Origin: Nocardioides ganghwensis
GTDB lineage: Bacteria; Actinomycetota; Actinomycetes; Propionibacteriales; Nocardioidaceae
Assembly: GCF_014779655.1 (NCBI RefSeq)
Contig: NZ_JACXYX010000010.1
Location: 62,001-126,000, forward strand
Reading direction: 5' to 3'
DNA length: 64,000 bases
Shown here: in pieces, positions 23,125-34,944 of the stretch
Layout of the letters: the number at the start of each line of letters is the position of its first letter
How positions within the stretch are numbered: position 1 is the stretch's first letter
Program-made: the position numbers and the translations under genes
Notes under the pieces: model-generated
What the model was told of the DNA's origin: nothing
Seen by the model: only the letters and a program-made list of their open reading frames with translations
Database searches by the model: none

Positions 23125-25254
23125 TCAGGCGTTGACGACGGCGACGCTGTCGCGCGCGGCGTCGGCGACGGCCTGGGCGGTGATGCCGAACTCGGTGTAG
23201 ATCCGGGCGTAGTCGGCCGACGCGCCGTAGTGCTCGATCGAGATGATCCGGCCGTTGTCGCCGACGACCTCGCGCCAGCCCTGCTTGACGCCGGCCTCGA
23301 CGGACACGCGCGACTTCACCGTGGGCGGCAGGACGGTGTCGCGGTAGGACTCGTCCTGCTCCTCGAACCACTCCAGGCAGGGCATCGACACCACGCGGGC
23401 GTCGATCCCGTCCTCGGCGAGCAGCGCCCGCGCCTCGACGGCGAGCTGGACCTCCGAGCCGGTGCCGATGAGGATCACGTCGGGCGTGCCCTTGTCGGCG
23501 TCGAGCAGCACGTAGGCGCCGCGGGCCACGCCCTCGGTCGAGCCCCACTCGAGTCCGGTGTCGGAGTCGGTGCCGCGCGGGAAGACCGGGACGTTCTGTC
23601 GGGTCAACGCCAGGGCGGCCGGCGAGTCGGTGCGGCTCAGGATGGTCCGCCAGGCGGCGACGGTCTCGTTGGCGTCCGCCGGGCGTACGACGTCGAGGCC
23701 GGGCATGGCACGCAGCGCCGCCAGGTGCTCGATCGGCTGGTGCGTCGGGCCGTCCTCGCCGAGGCCGATGGAGTCGTGGGTCCACACGTAGGTGACCGGC
23801 AGCTTGCTCAGCGCGGCGACGCGCACCGAGCCGCGCATGTAGTCGGAGAACGTGAGGAAGGTGCCGCCGAAGACACGGGTGAGCCGGTCGGCCGCGATGC
23901 CGTTCATGATCGCGCCCATGCCGTGCTCGCGGATGCCGAAGTGGAGGACACGACCGGCGTACGGGTCGGTGCTCCACTCGCCGATCTCGGCGACCTCCGG
24001 ACCGACGGACGGGGCGCTGGTGATCGTCGTGTTGTTGGAGCCGGCGAGGTCGGCGGAGCCGCCCCACAGCTCGGGCAGCACCGGCGCGATCGCGTTGATC
24101 ACCTTGCCGGAGGCCGAGCGGGTGGCGACGCCCTTGGCGTCGGCGGGGAAGGTCGGCAGCGCCTCGTCGAGGCCGACGGGCATCTCCCGGCGCTTGAGCC
24201 GGTGCAGCAGCTCGGCGGACTCCGGGTGCGCCTCGGCCCAGGCGGCGTACTTCTCGTCCCACTCCGCGCCCCACGCGGAGCCGCGCTCGCGCAGCCCGCG
24301 GGTGTGCTCGAGCACGCCCGGCGGGACCTCGAAGGTCTGGTCGGGGTCGAAGCCGAGGATCTTCTTGGTGGCGGCGACCTCGTCGGCGCCGAGCGCGCTG
24401 CCGTGGGCCGCCTCGGTGCCCTGGGCGTTGGGGGCGGGCCAGGCGATGACCGTGTCGAGGACGATCAGCGAGGGCTTGTCGCTCACGCCGTGGGCCTTGC
24501 GGATGGCGGAGTAGAGGGCCGGCACGTCCTCGACGTACTCGGTGCCGCCGTTGGTCCAGTCGACCGTCTGGACGTGCCAGCCGTACGCCTCGTAGCGGGC
24601 GGCGACGTCCTCGGTGAAGGCGATGTCGGTGTCGCCCTCGATCGAGATCTGGTTGCGGTCGTAGATGACGGTGAGGTTGCCGAGCTTCTGGGTGCCGGCG
24701 ATCGAGCTCGCCTCGGAGCTGACGCCCTCCTGCAGGTCACCGTCGGAGGCCAGGACGTAGACCTGGTGGTCGAAGAGGCCCTCGCCGGGAGCGGCGTCCG
24801 TGTCCAGCATGCCGTGGACGCGTCGGCCCGAGAGGGCCATGCCGACGGCGTTGCCCACGCCCTGGCCCAGCGGGCCCGTGGTCACCTCGACACCGGCGGT
24901 GTGGCCGAGCTCGGGGTGGCCGGGGGTCTTGGAGCCCCAGGTGCGCAGCGCCTTGAGGTCGTCGAGCTCGAGGCCGAAGCCGCCGAGGTAGAGCTGGATG
25001 TAGAGGGTGATGCTGGAGTGGCCGCAGGACAGCACGAACCGGTCGCGTGCGACCCACTCGGGGTCGGCCGGGTCGTGCCGCATGACCTTCTGGAACAGCA
25101 GGTAGGCCGCCGGGGCGAGGCTCATCGCCGTGCCGGGGTGGCCGTTGCCGACCTTCTGGACCGCGTCCATCGCGAGGACCCGGGCGGTGTCGACCGCGCG
25201 CTCGTCGACGTCGTCCCACTCGAGCGTGGCGGGCAGGGCGGACTTCTCGGTCAA
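23125..25254 (-). CDS. tkt: Transketolase
   Basis: 709 residues. The start is a TTG at 25254 preceded by GAGAGGA; no ATG or GTG closer to the conserved N-terminus fits. Thiamine diphosphate-dependent transfer of two-carbon units. [13 protein letters not shown] near residue 36, the ThDP loop [13 protein letters not shown] near 160, [15 protein letters not shown] near 490 and the catalytic Glu region GIREHGMG near 437 are clear. First gene of a six-gene operon ending with pgl. Confidence 0.97.
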   Translation of the reverse strand: MTEKSALPATLEWDDVDERAVDTARVLAMDAVQKVGNGHPGTAMSLAPAAYLLFQKVMRHDPADPEWVARDRFVLSCGHSSITLYIQLYLGGFGLELDDLKALRTWGSKTPGHPELGHTAGVEVTTGPLGQGVGNAVGMALSGRRVHGMLDTDAAPGEGLFDHQVYVLASDGDLQEGVSSEASSIAGTQKLGNLTVIYDRNQISIEGDTDIAFTEDVAARYEAYGWHVQTVDWTNGGTEYVEDVPALYSAIRKAHGVSDKPSLIVLDTVIAWPAPNAQGTEAAHGSALGADEVAATKKILGFDPDQTFEVPPGVLEHTRGLRERGSAWGAEWDEKYAAWAEAHPESAELLHRLKRREMPVGLDEALPTFPADAKGVATRSASGKVINAIAPVLPELWGGSADLAGSNNTTITSAPSVGPEVAEIGEWSTDPYAGRVLHFGIREHGMGAIMNGIAADRLTRVFGGTFLTFSDYMRGSVRVAALSKLPVTYVWTHDSIGLGEDGPTHQPIEHLAALRAMPGLDVVRPADANETVAAWRTILSRTDSPAALALTRQNVPVFPRGTDSDTGLEWGSTEGVARGAYVLLDADKGTPDVILIGTGSEVQLAVEARALLAEDGIDARVVSMPCLEWFEEQDESYRDTVLPPTVKSRVSVEAGVKQGWREVVGDNGRIISIEHYGASADYARIYTEFGITAQAVADAARDSVAVVNA

Positions 25255-25317
25255 CGCGGTTCCTCTCGGGTGGAATGCAGGTGCAGGTCCGGTGCGGACC
25301 CGGTGGTGACGGGGGTG

Positions 25318-25344
25318 CAGCCCAGATCACAGGGGTCCGGGCTG
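25318..25344. other. Hairpin-forming repeat in the tkt-ctaB divergent region
   Basis: CAGCCC and GGGCTG arms about 15 nt apart lie in the 235-bp gap between divergent tkt and ctaB. A -10-like TAGACT near 25376 faces ctaB and, on the other strand, TAGGCT near 25355 faces tkt. Individually weak. Confidence 0.3.
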
Positions 25345-25489
25345 CCTCGACTGCGAGCCTATCGCCGTGGCCGAGTAGACTCGACCCCGCCCGAGGGTCG
25401 TCCCGGACGCTGGTCGACACGGTTGTCGATGCCCCTCGGTGCCCCGTTGTCCGCGTTCCATCCGCCCACGTCCCCTGAGGTCTGCCACC

Positions 25490-26455
25490 GTGTCCCACGC
25501 CGGTCCGAACGCAGCTGCGTCCGCCCGGCCGTCGAGCGGTGACGACGGCGAGGCAGAGGGCCCCAAGACCTGGCGCGACGTCGTCGCCGCCTACGTGGGG
25601 CTGACCAAGCCGCGCGTGATCGAGCTGTTGCTGCTGACCACGGTGCCGGTGATGTTCTATGCCGCCCGCGGCGTGCCCGACCTGGCCACGGTCGTGTGGA
25701 CCGTGCTCGGTGGCACCTTCTCCGCGGGCTCCGCGTCGGTCTTCAACTGTGTCTACGACCGCGACATCGACGAGCAGATGCGCCGGACCCGGCGTCGGGC
25801 GCTCCCGCGGCACATCGTCTCCCCGCGCGCCGCGCTGGTCTTCGGGTTCGTGCTGGGGGTCCTGTCGACCGTGATCCTCTGGGCGGGGGTCAACACGCTG
25901 TCGGCCGTGCTGTCGGTGACCGCGATCGCGTTCTACGTCTTCGTCTACACGATGCTGCTCAAGCGGCGCACGACGCAGAACATCGTGTGGGGCGGGATCG
26001 CGGGCTGCTTCCCGACCCTCATCGGCTGGACCGCCGTCACCGGCTCGCTCGCGTGGACGCCGGTGGTGCTCTTCATGGTGGTGTTCTTCTGGACGCCGCC
26101 GCACACGTGGGCGCTGGCCCTGCGCTACCGCGAGGACTACCGCAACGTCGACGTCCCGATGCTCCCGGTGGTCAAGCCCGCCCGCGAGGTCGGCCGGCAG
26201 GTCGTCGTCTACAGCTGGGTGATGGTGGCGACCTCGCTGCTGCTCTGGCCGGTCGCGGACACGAGCCTGGTCTACCCGGTGGCAGCCGCGGCGCTGGGCG
26301 CGGTCTTCCTCCTCGAGGCGCACCGGATGTGGTCGCGCACCAAGACGTCCGAGGCCCTCGGCGAGATCAACCCGATGCGGCTCTTCCACGCCTCGAACCT
26401 CTACCTGTCCCTGCTGTTCGTCGCCGTCGCGCTGGACCCGCTGCTCGGCCGCTAG
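25490..26455 (+). CDS. ctaB: Protohaem IX farnesyltransferase (haem o synthase)
   Basis: 321 residues from the GTG at 25490; earlier in-frame codons lack family similarity. Adds a farnesyl group to haem b. About nine membrane helices follow a polar N-terminal tail. The prenyl-diphosphate motif NCVYDRDIDEQM near residue 86 and the YREDYRNVDVPMLP loop near 217 are diagnostic. ctaA, for the next step, is convergent nearby, so both cytochrome oxidase haem genes sit within 2 kb. Conserved next to tkt in actinobacteria. Confidence 0.95.
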   Translation: MSHAGPNAAASARPSSGDDGEAEGPKTWRDVVAAYVGLTKPRVIELLLLTTVPVMFYAARGVPDLATVVWTVLGGTFSAGSASVFNCVYDRDIDEQMRRTRRRALPRHIVSPRAALVFGFVLGVLSTVILWAGVNTLSAVLSVTAIAFYVFVYTMLLKRRTTQNIVWGGIAGCFPTLIGWTAVTGSLAWTPVVLFMVVFFWTPPHTWALALRYREDYRNVDVPMLPVVKPAREVGRQVVVYSWVMVATSLLLWPVADTSLVYPVAAAALGAVFLLEAHRMWSRTKTSEALGEINPMRLFHASNLYLSLLFVAVALDPLLGR

Positions 26456-26503
26456 CCGTACTGATCGGTCGCCAGACCCGCAGCCGAGAGCCGGGCCGGA
26501 GCG

Positions 26504-27436
26504 TCAGGCCGGGCGGGTCGCAGCGTGGGGCTGCGGCCCGCCGTCGGCCACCGCCTCGCGGTCGGCGCGGTGGGGGAGGACCGCCAGCGCGACGCGGGCC
26601 AGGCCTGCGGCCAGCAGTGCGGCTCCGAGCATGTGCAGCGCCACCAGGGCGACGGGCAGGTCCAGCCAGTACTGCGCCCATCCGAGCGCGCCTTGCAGGA
26701 CCTCGACGAGGAGCACCAGCCCGGTCACCCGGGCCAGCCACTGGTGCCCGCCGCGCACCGCCACGACCAGCAGGGCCACCGTCAGCGCGATCAGCACGTA
26801 GACCGAGACGGCGTGCACCTGGGACACCGTCGCCGGGTCGAGGCCGTTGCGCGGTGCCTCGGTGTCGCCGGCGTGCGGCCCGGCACCGGTCACCACGGTG
26901 CCGAGGTAGAGCGCGACCCAGCCCGCGGCCAGTGTCGCCCACGCCAGCGCCCGGGGCAGCGGGGGAGCGGCTGCCCGGTCGGGGCTGCGCAGCTCGTCGA
27001 GGAGCGCCACGCACACCATGACCATGGCCATCGACAGCAGGAAGTGGCCGGCGACGATCCAGGGGTTGAGGTCGGTCAGCACGGTGATGCCGCCGATCAC
27101 CGCCTGGAGCGGGATGCCGAGCCCGATGACGAGCGAGAGCCTGGTCGCGCGGCGGTGCATCGCGCCCAGCGCGGCCAGGAAGCACAGGAGCGCGACCGCC
27201 GCCAGCACGAACGTGAGCAGCCGGTTGCCGAACTCGATGGCGCCGTGGAGGCCCAGCTCCCCGTGCGCGACGTACGACTCGTCGGTGCAACGCGGCCAGG
27301 TCGGGCAGCCGAGCCCCGACCCGGTCAGGCGGACGGCCCCGCCCGTGACGACGATGCCGATGTTGGCGAGCAGGTTGGCGATCGCCAGGGGCCAGAGGTA
27401 CGGCGCGAGGCGGTCGAGGATGGCGTGTCTCATCAT
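26504..27436 (-). CDS. ctaA: Haem a synthase (COX15/CtaA family)
   Basis: 310 residues; two adjacent ATGs (27436, 27433) overlap the upstream permease stop. Oxidises haem o to haem a. About eight membrane helices with GGAVRLTGSGLGCPTWPRC near residue 32, which holds the conserved Cys pair, plus histidines in GAIEFGNR, AGHFLLS, VSQVHAVSV and ALHMLGA. Encoded behind an ABC ATPase and permease, an arrangement also found in mycobacteria (Rv1456c-Rv1458c). Confidence 0.9.
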   Translation of the reverse strand: MMRHAILDRLAPYLWPLAIANLLANIGIVVTGGAVRLTGSGLGCPTWPRCTDESYVAHGELGLHGAIEFGNRLLTFVLAAVALLCFLAALGAMHRRATRLSLVIGLGIPLQAVIGGITVLTDLNPWIVAGHFLLSMAMVMVCVALLDELRSPDRAAAPPLPRALAWATLAAGWVALYLGTVVTGAGPHAGDTEAPRNGLDPATVSQVHAVSVYVLIALTVALLVVAVRGGHQWLARVTGLVLLVEVLQGALGWAQYWLDLPVALVALHMLGAALLAAGLARVALAVLPHRADREAVADGGPQPHAATRPA

Positions 27437-28239
27437 TCCCACTTGAAGGTCCGTGCGGTCAGCACCGTGCCGAGTCCCGCCCAGGCGGCGAGCACGAGCA
27501 GCGACCGGGCGTCGATCTGTCCGTCCACGAGCGCGCCCCGCATCGCCTCGCCCAGGGCGCCGGACGGCAGCCACTCGACCAGCCCGCCCGCGGCACCGTA
27601 GGTGCTGGTCGGCAGCACGATGCCGCCGCCGGCCATGAGCAGGAGGTAGACCAGGTTGGCGAGCGCCAGCGTCGCCTCGGCGCGCAGCACCCCCGCGACG
27701 AACAGTCCGAGCGCGGCGAACGCCGCCGTGCCCAGGCCCACCGCGAGGACCAGGCCGAGCACCGTACGGACGGGGTGCGTGAGCGTGGGCTCCCAGCCCA
27801 GGAGGAGCCCGACGACGACCAGCACGACGAGCTGCAGGGCGACGACTATGAGCAGGGCCAGCGCCTTGCCCAGCAGCAGGCCGTGCCGCGGCAGCGGCGA
27901 GGCGCCGAGGAGCTTGATGACGCCGTAGCGTCGCTCGAACCCCGTGGCGATGGCCACCGACGTGAACGCCGTCGACATCACGGCGAGGGCCAGCACGCCG
28001 GGCGTGAGGACGTCGACCGCTGCGGCGCCGCCGAGGGTGCTGCCCAGGCGGCCGGCCGCGACGACGCCGCCCACGAGCACGATGACGGGGATGACGAGGG
28101 CGAGCAGGAGCTGCTCGCCGTTGCGCAGCATCAGCCGCGCCTCCATCCGTGCCTGCGCGAGCACCATCCGGGCCAGCGGTGCGCTGCCGGGTGCGGGCGC
28201 GAAGGTGGTCGGGCTCGGGCTCGTGGGGAGCGGGTTCAC
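27433..28239 (-). CDS. ABC-2 type transporter permease
   Basis: 268 residues from a GTG overlapping the ATPase stop by 4 nt. Six hydrophobic segments are visible from about residue 42 on (LLLALVIPVIVLVGGVV, LALAVMSTAFTSVAIA, LALLIVVALQLVVLVVVG, LGLVLAVGLGTAAFA, LANLVYLLLMAGGGIV, SLLVLAAWAGLG). The polar region FERRYGVIKLLGASPLPR is typical of ABC-2 exporters. With the adjacent ATPase it should form a drug or lipid exporter of unknown substrate, co-expressed with ctaA. Confidence 0.85.
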   Translation of the reverse strand: MNPLPTSPSPTTFAPAPGSAPLARMVLAQARMEARLMLRNGEQLLLALVIPVIVLVGGVVAAGRLGSTLGGAAAVDVLTPGVLALAVMSTAFTSVAIATGFERRYGVIKLLGASPLPRHGLLLGKALALLIVVALQLVVLVVVGLLLGWEPTLTHPVRTVLGLVLAVGLGTAAFAALGLFVAGVLRAEATLALANLVYLLLMAGGGIVLPTSTYGAAGGLVEWLPSGALGEAMRGALVDGQIDARSLLVLAAWAGLGTVLTARTFKWE

Positions 28240-29174
28240 GGCGCCAGCTCCCGACCGGTCAGCTCGAGGAAGACGTCCTCGAGGGTGCGCTGGCCCAGGT
28301 TCAGTGTCTGCGGGAGCACGCCGTGCTCCTCGCACCAGCGGGACACCCGCCCCAGCGTCGTGGCGTCGGCGGGCCCGTGGATGAGCATGCTGACCTCGTC
28401 GAGCTGGCGTACCTCGGTCAGCGGACCGAGCTCGGCACGCAGGGACTCGGGGGCACCGTCGGGGAAGGGGCGGTTGACGACGAGCCGGATGGTGGCCGAG
28501 CGACCACCCCGGGTCAGCTCGGCGGGCGTGCCGCTCGCGATGGCCGTGCCGTGGTCGATGATGTGGATGCGGTCGGCGAGGTGCTCGGCCTCCTCCATGT
28601 GGTGGGTGGTCAGCACGACGGTCACCCCGTCGCCCCGGATCTCCTCCAGCAGCTCCCACGTCGTGCGGCGGGCCTGCGGGTCCATGCCGGCGGTCGGCTC
28701 GTCCACGAACACCAGCTCGGGGCGCCCGACGAGGGCCACGGCCAGCCCCAGCCGCTGGCGCTGCCCACCGGACAGCCGCCGGTAGGGCGTACGGCCGCAG
28801 TCGCCGAGGCCGAGCCGATCGACGAGCATCGCGGTGTCGAGCGGGTGGGCGTGCAGCGCGGCCATGTGCTCCAGCATCTCCACGGCGCGTACGCCGCTCC
28901 AGGCGCCGCCGTCCTGCAGCATCACCCCGATGCGGGGGAGCAGGGCGGTGCGGTCGCGCTGGGGGTCCAGGCCCAGCACGCGGACCGTGCCGCGCTGCGG
29001 CGCGCGGTAGCCCTCGCAGGTCTCGAGCGTGGTCGTCTTGCCGGCGCCGTTGGGGCCGAGGACCGCCGTGATCGAGCCGCGCGCCACGTCGAGGGAGAGA
29101 CCGTCGACGGCGACCTTGTCGCCGTAGGCCATCACCAGGCCGTCGATCTCGACGGCGGGGGAGGCGTGTGGCAC
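28236..29174 (-). CDS. ABC transporter ATP-binding protein
   Basis: 312 residues from a GTG at 29174. Walker A GPNGAGKTT near residue 40, signature LSGGQRQRLGL near 133, Walker B LVFVDEPTAGMD near 155 and the switch histidine in TTHHMEEAEH. The C-terminal 90 residues resemble the accessory region of DrrA/CcmA-type exporters. Its start is 6 nt from a TAGAAT -10 box, so the operon ATPase-permease-ctaA probably has a leaderless first gene. Divergent from a second ABC pair. Confidence 0.9.
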   Translation of the reverse strand: MPHASPAVEIDGLVMAYGDKVAVDGLSLDVARGSITAVLGPNGAGKTTTLETCEGYRAPQRGTVRVLGLDPQRDRTALLPRIGVMLQDGGAWSGVRAVEMLEHMAALHAHPLDTAMLVDRLGLGDCGRTPYRRLSGGQRQRLGLAVALVGRPELVFVDEPTAGMDPQARRTTWELLEEIRGDGVTVVLTTHHMEEAEHLADRIHIIDHGTAIASGTPAELTRGGRSATIRLVVNRPFPDGAPESLRAELGPLTEVRQLDEVSMLIHGPADATTLGRVSRWCEEHGVLPQTLNLGQRTLEDVFLELTGRELAP

Positions 29175-29180
29175 GCACCG

Positions 29181-29186
29181 ATTCTA
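29181..29186 (-). promoter_or_regulatory. -10 box TAGAAT, 6 nt before the ABC ATPase start
   Basis: On the minus strand TAGAAT is followed by 6 nt and then the GTG at 29174. It is back to back with the promoter of the divergent ABC operon, 40 bp away. Confidence 0.55.
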
Positions 29187-29225
29187 GGTGCGACATATTG
29201 ACGAGCGGCTGTCGGTCCCCGCGGC

Positions 29226-29231
29226 TAGCGT
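29226..29231 (+). promoter_or_regulatory. -10 box TAGCGT, 6 nt before the DrrA-like start
   Basis: TAGCGT is followed by 6 nt and the ATG at 29238. Together with the opposing box it leaves about 60 bp of shared divergent promoter region. Confidence 0.5.
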
Positions 29232-29237
29232 GGACGC

Positions 29238-30232
<995 letters not shown>

Positions 30233-30236
<4 letters not shown>

Positions 30237-31093
30237 CCAGCCCCACGACCGACCCGACGACCCACGCGACGAGCACGCTGGAGCGACCCGAGATCCGCAC
30301 CACCGGTCTGCTCACCCAGTCCTGGGCCATCGCGCGACGCAACTTCCTCCACATCAGGCGCATGCCCGAGATGCTGATGGACGTCACCATCCAGCCGGTG
30401 ATGTTCGTGCTGCTCTTCGCCTACGTGTTCGGCTCGTCGATCGACGTCGCCACCCCCGCCGGTTATCGGGCCTTCCTGCTCGCCGGGATCATGGCGCAGA
30501 CCGTGGCGTTCGCGTCCTTCATCGTCGCGGTCGGGCTCACCGCCGACCTCGACAAGGGCATCGTCGACCGGATGCGATCGCTGCCGATCAACCCCGCCGC
30601 GGTGCTCGTCGGGCGCAGCATCTCCAGCCTGGCCCACTCCTCGATCGGCCTCGTGGTCATGTCGCTGACCGGCCTGGTCATCGGCTGGCGGATCCACACC
30701 AACGTCTTCGAGGCCGCGCTCGGCTACCTCCTGCTCCTGGGCTGGGGCTTCGCGATGATCTGGGTCGGCATCTGGGTCGGGTCGGCCATGCGGTCGGTCG
30801 AGGCCGTCAACGGCGTCATGTTCGCCACGATGTTCCCCATCACGTTCCTGGCCAACACGTTCGCGCCCACCGACCGCATGCCCACCTTCCTGCGGTTCGT
30901 CGCCGAGTGGAACCCGATCTCGTCGCTGACCCAGGCGGTCCGCGAGCTGTGGGGCAACGACCAGCCGCTGGCCGAGGGGGCGGCGTTCCCGATGCACCAC
31001 CCGATCCCGTTCACGATCGGCTGGATCATCCTGATCACCGCCGTGGTGGCGCCGCTCGCGATCCGCACGTTCCGCGCCCGTACGGCCGACTGA
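30233..31093 (+). CDS. DrrB-like ABC-2 transporter permease
   Basis: 286 residues from the ATG at 30233 inside the ATPase stop (ATGA). A polar N-terminus is followed by RRNFLHIRRMPEMLMDVTIQP and six membrane segments; NTFAPTDRMP followed by WNPISSLTQAVRELWGN is typical of DrrB proteins. Forms an exporter with the preceding ATPase. The same pair lies upstream of suf genes in related actinobacteria. Confidence 0.9.
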
Positions 31094-31139
31094 GCGCGTC
31101 CCGAGGCTGCATCTGGGCGGGCTCCGGGTGACTTAGGTG

Positions 31140-31156
31140 ACCCTTGCTTGAAGGGT
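31140..31156. promoter_or_regulatory. Inverted repeat ACCCTT-N5-AAGGGT, likely SufR operator
   Basis: A perfect 6-bp inverted repeat overlapping a good -35 box (TTGCTT, 31144-31149). With a 16-bp spacer it is followed by a -10-like TAACGT (31166-31171), and sufR starts 12 nt later. The position over the promoter fits autorepression by SufR; binding itself is inferred. Confidence 0.55.
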
Positions 31157-31183
31157 GGACCGCAATAACGTCACACTGGCGTT

Positions 31184-31872
31184 GTGGAATTCACCAGGAC
31201 GGCTGCGACCCTCGACGGGGACGCGCCCACGCGCGACCGCGTGGCGCGCACGATCCTGGAGAACGGCCCGTCCACCGCCGCCGACCTGGCGCGCCGCCTC
31301 GACCTGACGCCGGCCGCCGTACGCCGCCACCTCGACCACCTCCTCGCCGAGGGCGTCGTGGAGTCGCGCGAGCAGAAGGTCTACGGCACCCGGGGCCGCG
31401 GGCGACCCGCCAAGGTGTTCGCGCTCACCGAGGCCGGGCGTGACAGCTTCGACCAGCAGTACGACGACCTCGCCGTGCAGGCCCTGCGCTTCCTGGCCGA
31501 GACCCAGGGCGAGGACGCCGTCGTGGAGTTCGCCCGCCGCCGGGTCGCGTTCGTCGAGCGTGACTACGCCGCCGTGCTGGCCCTCGACCCCGACCTGAGC
31601 CCGGCCGAGGCGCTGGCGAAGGTCTTCACCCAGAACGGCTACGCCGCATCGGTGCGCGAGCTCGCTCCCGCGACCGGCGTGAGCGTGCCGCAGCTGTGCC
31701 AGCAGCACTGCCCCGTCTCCCACGTCGCCCACGAGTTCCCGCAGCTCTGCGAGGCCGAGACCGAGGCCATCGGCGCGGTGCTCGGCACCCACGTCCAGCG
31801 ACTGGCGACCATCGCCCACGGCGACGGCGTCTGCACGACCTGCATCCCCCAGACCCCGAAGAAGGAGAAGGC

Positions 31873-31876
<4 letters not shown>
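31184..31876 (+). CDS. sufR: SufR-type Fe-S-sensing transcriptional repressor
   Basis: 230 residues from a GTG at 31184. An N-terminal winged helix ([21 protein letters not shown]) is followed by the beta-wing [12 protein letters not shown]. The C-terminal part has cysteines in [18 protein letters not shown] and GVCTTCIP, as in SufR proteins that bind a 4Fe-4S cluster and repress suf when clusters are plentiful. The stop overlaps the sufB start (ATGA), so regulator and assembly genes share a transcript. Confidence 0.9.
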
Positions 31877-33291
<1,415 letters not shown>

Positions 33292-33294
33292 TGA

Positions 33295-33343
33295 TCCGGT
33301 GCGCACCGCGACGTCGCGAAGCGGCGTCAAGGAGCGCACCGGA
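33295..33343. other. Nested stem-loop between sufB and sufD
   Basis: Outer arms TCCGGTGCGC (33295-33304) and GCGCACCGGA (33334-33343) pair perfectly. The 29-nt loop contains the perfect palindrome CGCGACGTCGCG (33307-33318). It begins 3 nt after the sufB stop and ends 42 nt before sufD. It could be an attenuator, an RNA-processing site or a protein-binding site; there is no T-tract. Confidence 0.7.
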
Positions 33344-33385
33344 AGACATCACCGCCTGTAGCCGCGCCGATAAGAAGGAAGTGCC

Positions 33386-34609
33386 TTGACCGTCACCACC
33401 GATTCAGTCCGCTCCGCGCTGGAGCAGACCTCCGAGCTCGACCGGGTGGAGAGCCACCTGCACCCGGCCGGCTCGTTCGACGTCGCCGACCACGAGGTCC
33501 CGACCGGCCGCGAGGAGATCTGGCGCTTCACGCCGCTCAAGCGGCTCAAGGGCCTCCACGCGGACGCCCCGCTCGACGGCCGCAACACGAAGGCCACCTG
33601 GAACGCCCCTGATGGGGTGCGCGTGGACGTCGTCACCGGCGACGAGGCGACCGACCTGCGGGGCGTGAGCGGCTGGGCGCCCAACACGCGCTTCACCGCG
33701 CGCGTCCTCGCCGAGGTCCGGGCGACCCTTCTCGTCGACGTCCCGGCCGACGTCGAGGCCGGTGAGCCGATCGTGATCGACGTCGAGGGCACCGACGCCG
33801 ACGTCACCAGCGGCGCCCACGTGGTGCTGCGATTCGGTCGCCACAGCAAGGCCGTTGTCGTCCTCAACCACACGGGCTCCGCCGCGGTGTCCGCGGTCGT
33901 CGAGGTCGTCGTCGGTGACGGGGCAGAGGCGAGCGTGGTGTCGATCCAGGACTGGGCCGACGACGCCGTCCACCTCTCGCACCACCAGGCGCGGATCGGT
34001 CGCGACGCGACCTACAAGCACGCCGCCATCTCCTTCGGCGGCGACCTGGTCCGGATGGACGCCAACGTCACCTACGACGGCCCGGGCGGCTCCGCCGAGC
34101 TCCTCGGCCTCTACTTCGCCGACGCCGGGCAGCACATCGAGCACCGGATCTTCGCCGACCACACCGCCCCGCGCACCAAGTCGCACGCCGTCTACAAGGG
34201 CGCGCTCCAGGGCGAGAAGGCGCACACCGTCTGGGTCGGCAACGTGCTGATCCGCAAGGTCGCCGAGGGCATCGAGACCTACGAGGAGAACCGCAACCTC
34301 GTCCTCACCGACGGCTGCCAGGCCGACTCGATCCCCAACCTCGAGATCGAGACCGGCGAGATCGAGGGCGCCGGCCACGCCTCGGCGACCGCGCGCTTCG
34401 ACGACAACCAGCTGTTCTACCTCCAGTCGCGCGGCATCTCCGAGCAGGAGGCGCAGCGCCTGGTCGTGCACGGCTTCTTCAACGACCTGATCCGCCAGGT
34501 CGGCGTGCCGTCCATCGAGCAGCGGCTGCTGACCACGGTCGAGGCCGAGCTCGCCAAGAACGTCCTCAAGGACATCGGCTCGCTCGCCGCCTTCGGGTCG
34601 GACGACTGA
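33386..34609 (+). CDS. sufD: Fe-S cluster assembly protein SufD
   Basis: 407 residues; the start is a TTG at 33386 with AAGGAAG upstream. SufD partners SufB and is needed for iron entry into the scaffold. EEIWRFTPLKRLKGL near residue 44, the beta-helix with HHQARIGRDATYKHA near 195 and ADHTAPRTKSHAVYKG near 255, and the C-terminal ARFDDNQLFYLQSRG match the family. Its stop overlaps the start of the Rieske gene by one base. Confidence 0.95.
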   Translation: MTVTTDSVRSALEQTSELDRVESHLHPAGSFDVADHEVPTGREEIWRFTPLKRLKGLHADAPLDGRNTKATWNAPDGVRVDVVTGDEATDLRGVSGWAPNTRFTARVLAEVRATLLVDVPADVEAGEPIVIDVEGTDADVTSGAHVVLRFGRHSKAVVVLNHTGSAAVSAVVEVVVGDGAEASVVSIQDWADDAVHLSHHQARIGRDATYKHAAISFGGDLVRMDANVTYDGPGGSAELLGLYFADAGQHIEHRIFADHTAPRTKSHAVYKGALQGEKAHTVWVGNVLIRKVAEGIETYEENRNLVLTDGCQADSIPNLEIETGEIEGAGHASATARFDDNQLFYLQSRGISEQEAQRLVVHGFFNDLIRQVGVPSIEQRLLTTVEAELAKNVLKDIGSLAAFGSDD

Positions 34610-34944
34610 TGGCCTTCGAGCGCGCGTGCGCGCTGGACGAGGTCGCGACCGACCAGGCCCTGGCGGTCACCCTCGGCCGCTACGACATCGCCATCGCCCG
34701 CGACGGCGACGAGGTCTTCGCGGTCGAGGACACCTGCAGCCACGCCGAGGTCGCCCTCAGCGAGGGTGAGGTCGCCGACTGCCAGATCGAGTGCTGGCTG
34801 CACGGCTCGATGTTCGACCTGCGCACCGGCAAGCCCACCAACCTCCCGGCGACCGAGCCGGTCGCCACCTTCCCCGTCGACGTACGCGGCACCGACGTCT
34901 ACGTCGACACCGAGACCACCCTGAACGGAGTCACCCCCGCATGA
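34609..34944 (+). CDS. Rieske-type non-haem ferredoxin of the suf operon
   Basis: 111 residues. Single Rieske domain: CSHAEVAL (Cys-x-His) near residue 43 and CWLHGSMFDLRTG (Cys-x2-His) near 62, resembling bacterial dioxygenase ferredoxins and NirD-like proteins. No signal peptide, so cytoplasmic. It sits between sufD and sufC with one- and four-base overlaps, an arrangement conserved in actinobacteria, suggesting it supplies electrons for cluster assembly or repair; that role is inferred. Confidence 0.9.
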   Translation: MAFERACALDEVATDQALAVTLGRYDIAIARDGDEVFAVEDTCSHAEVALSEGEVADCQIECWLHGSMFDLRTGKPTNLPATEPVATFPVDVRGTDVYVDTETTLNGVTPA

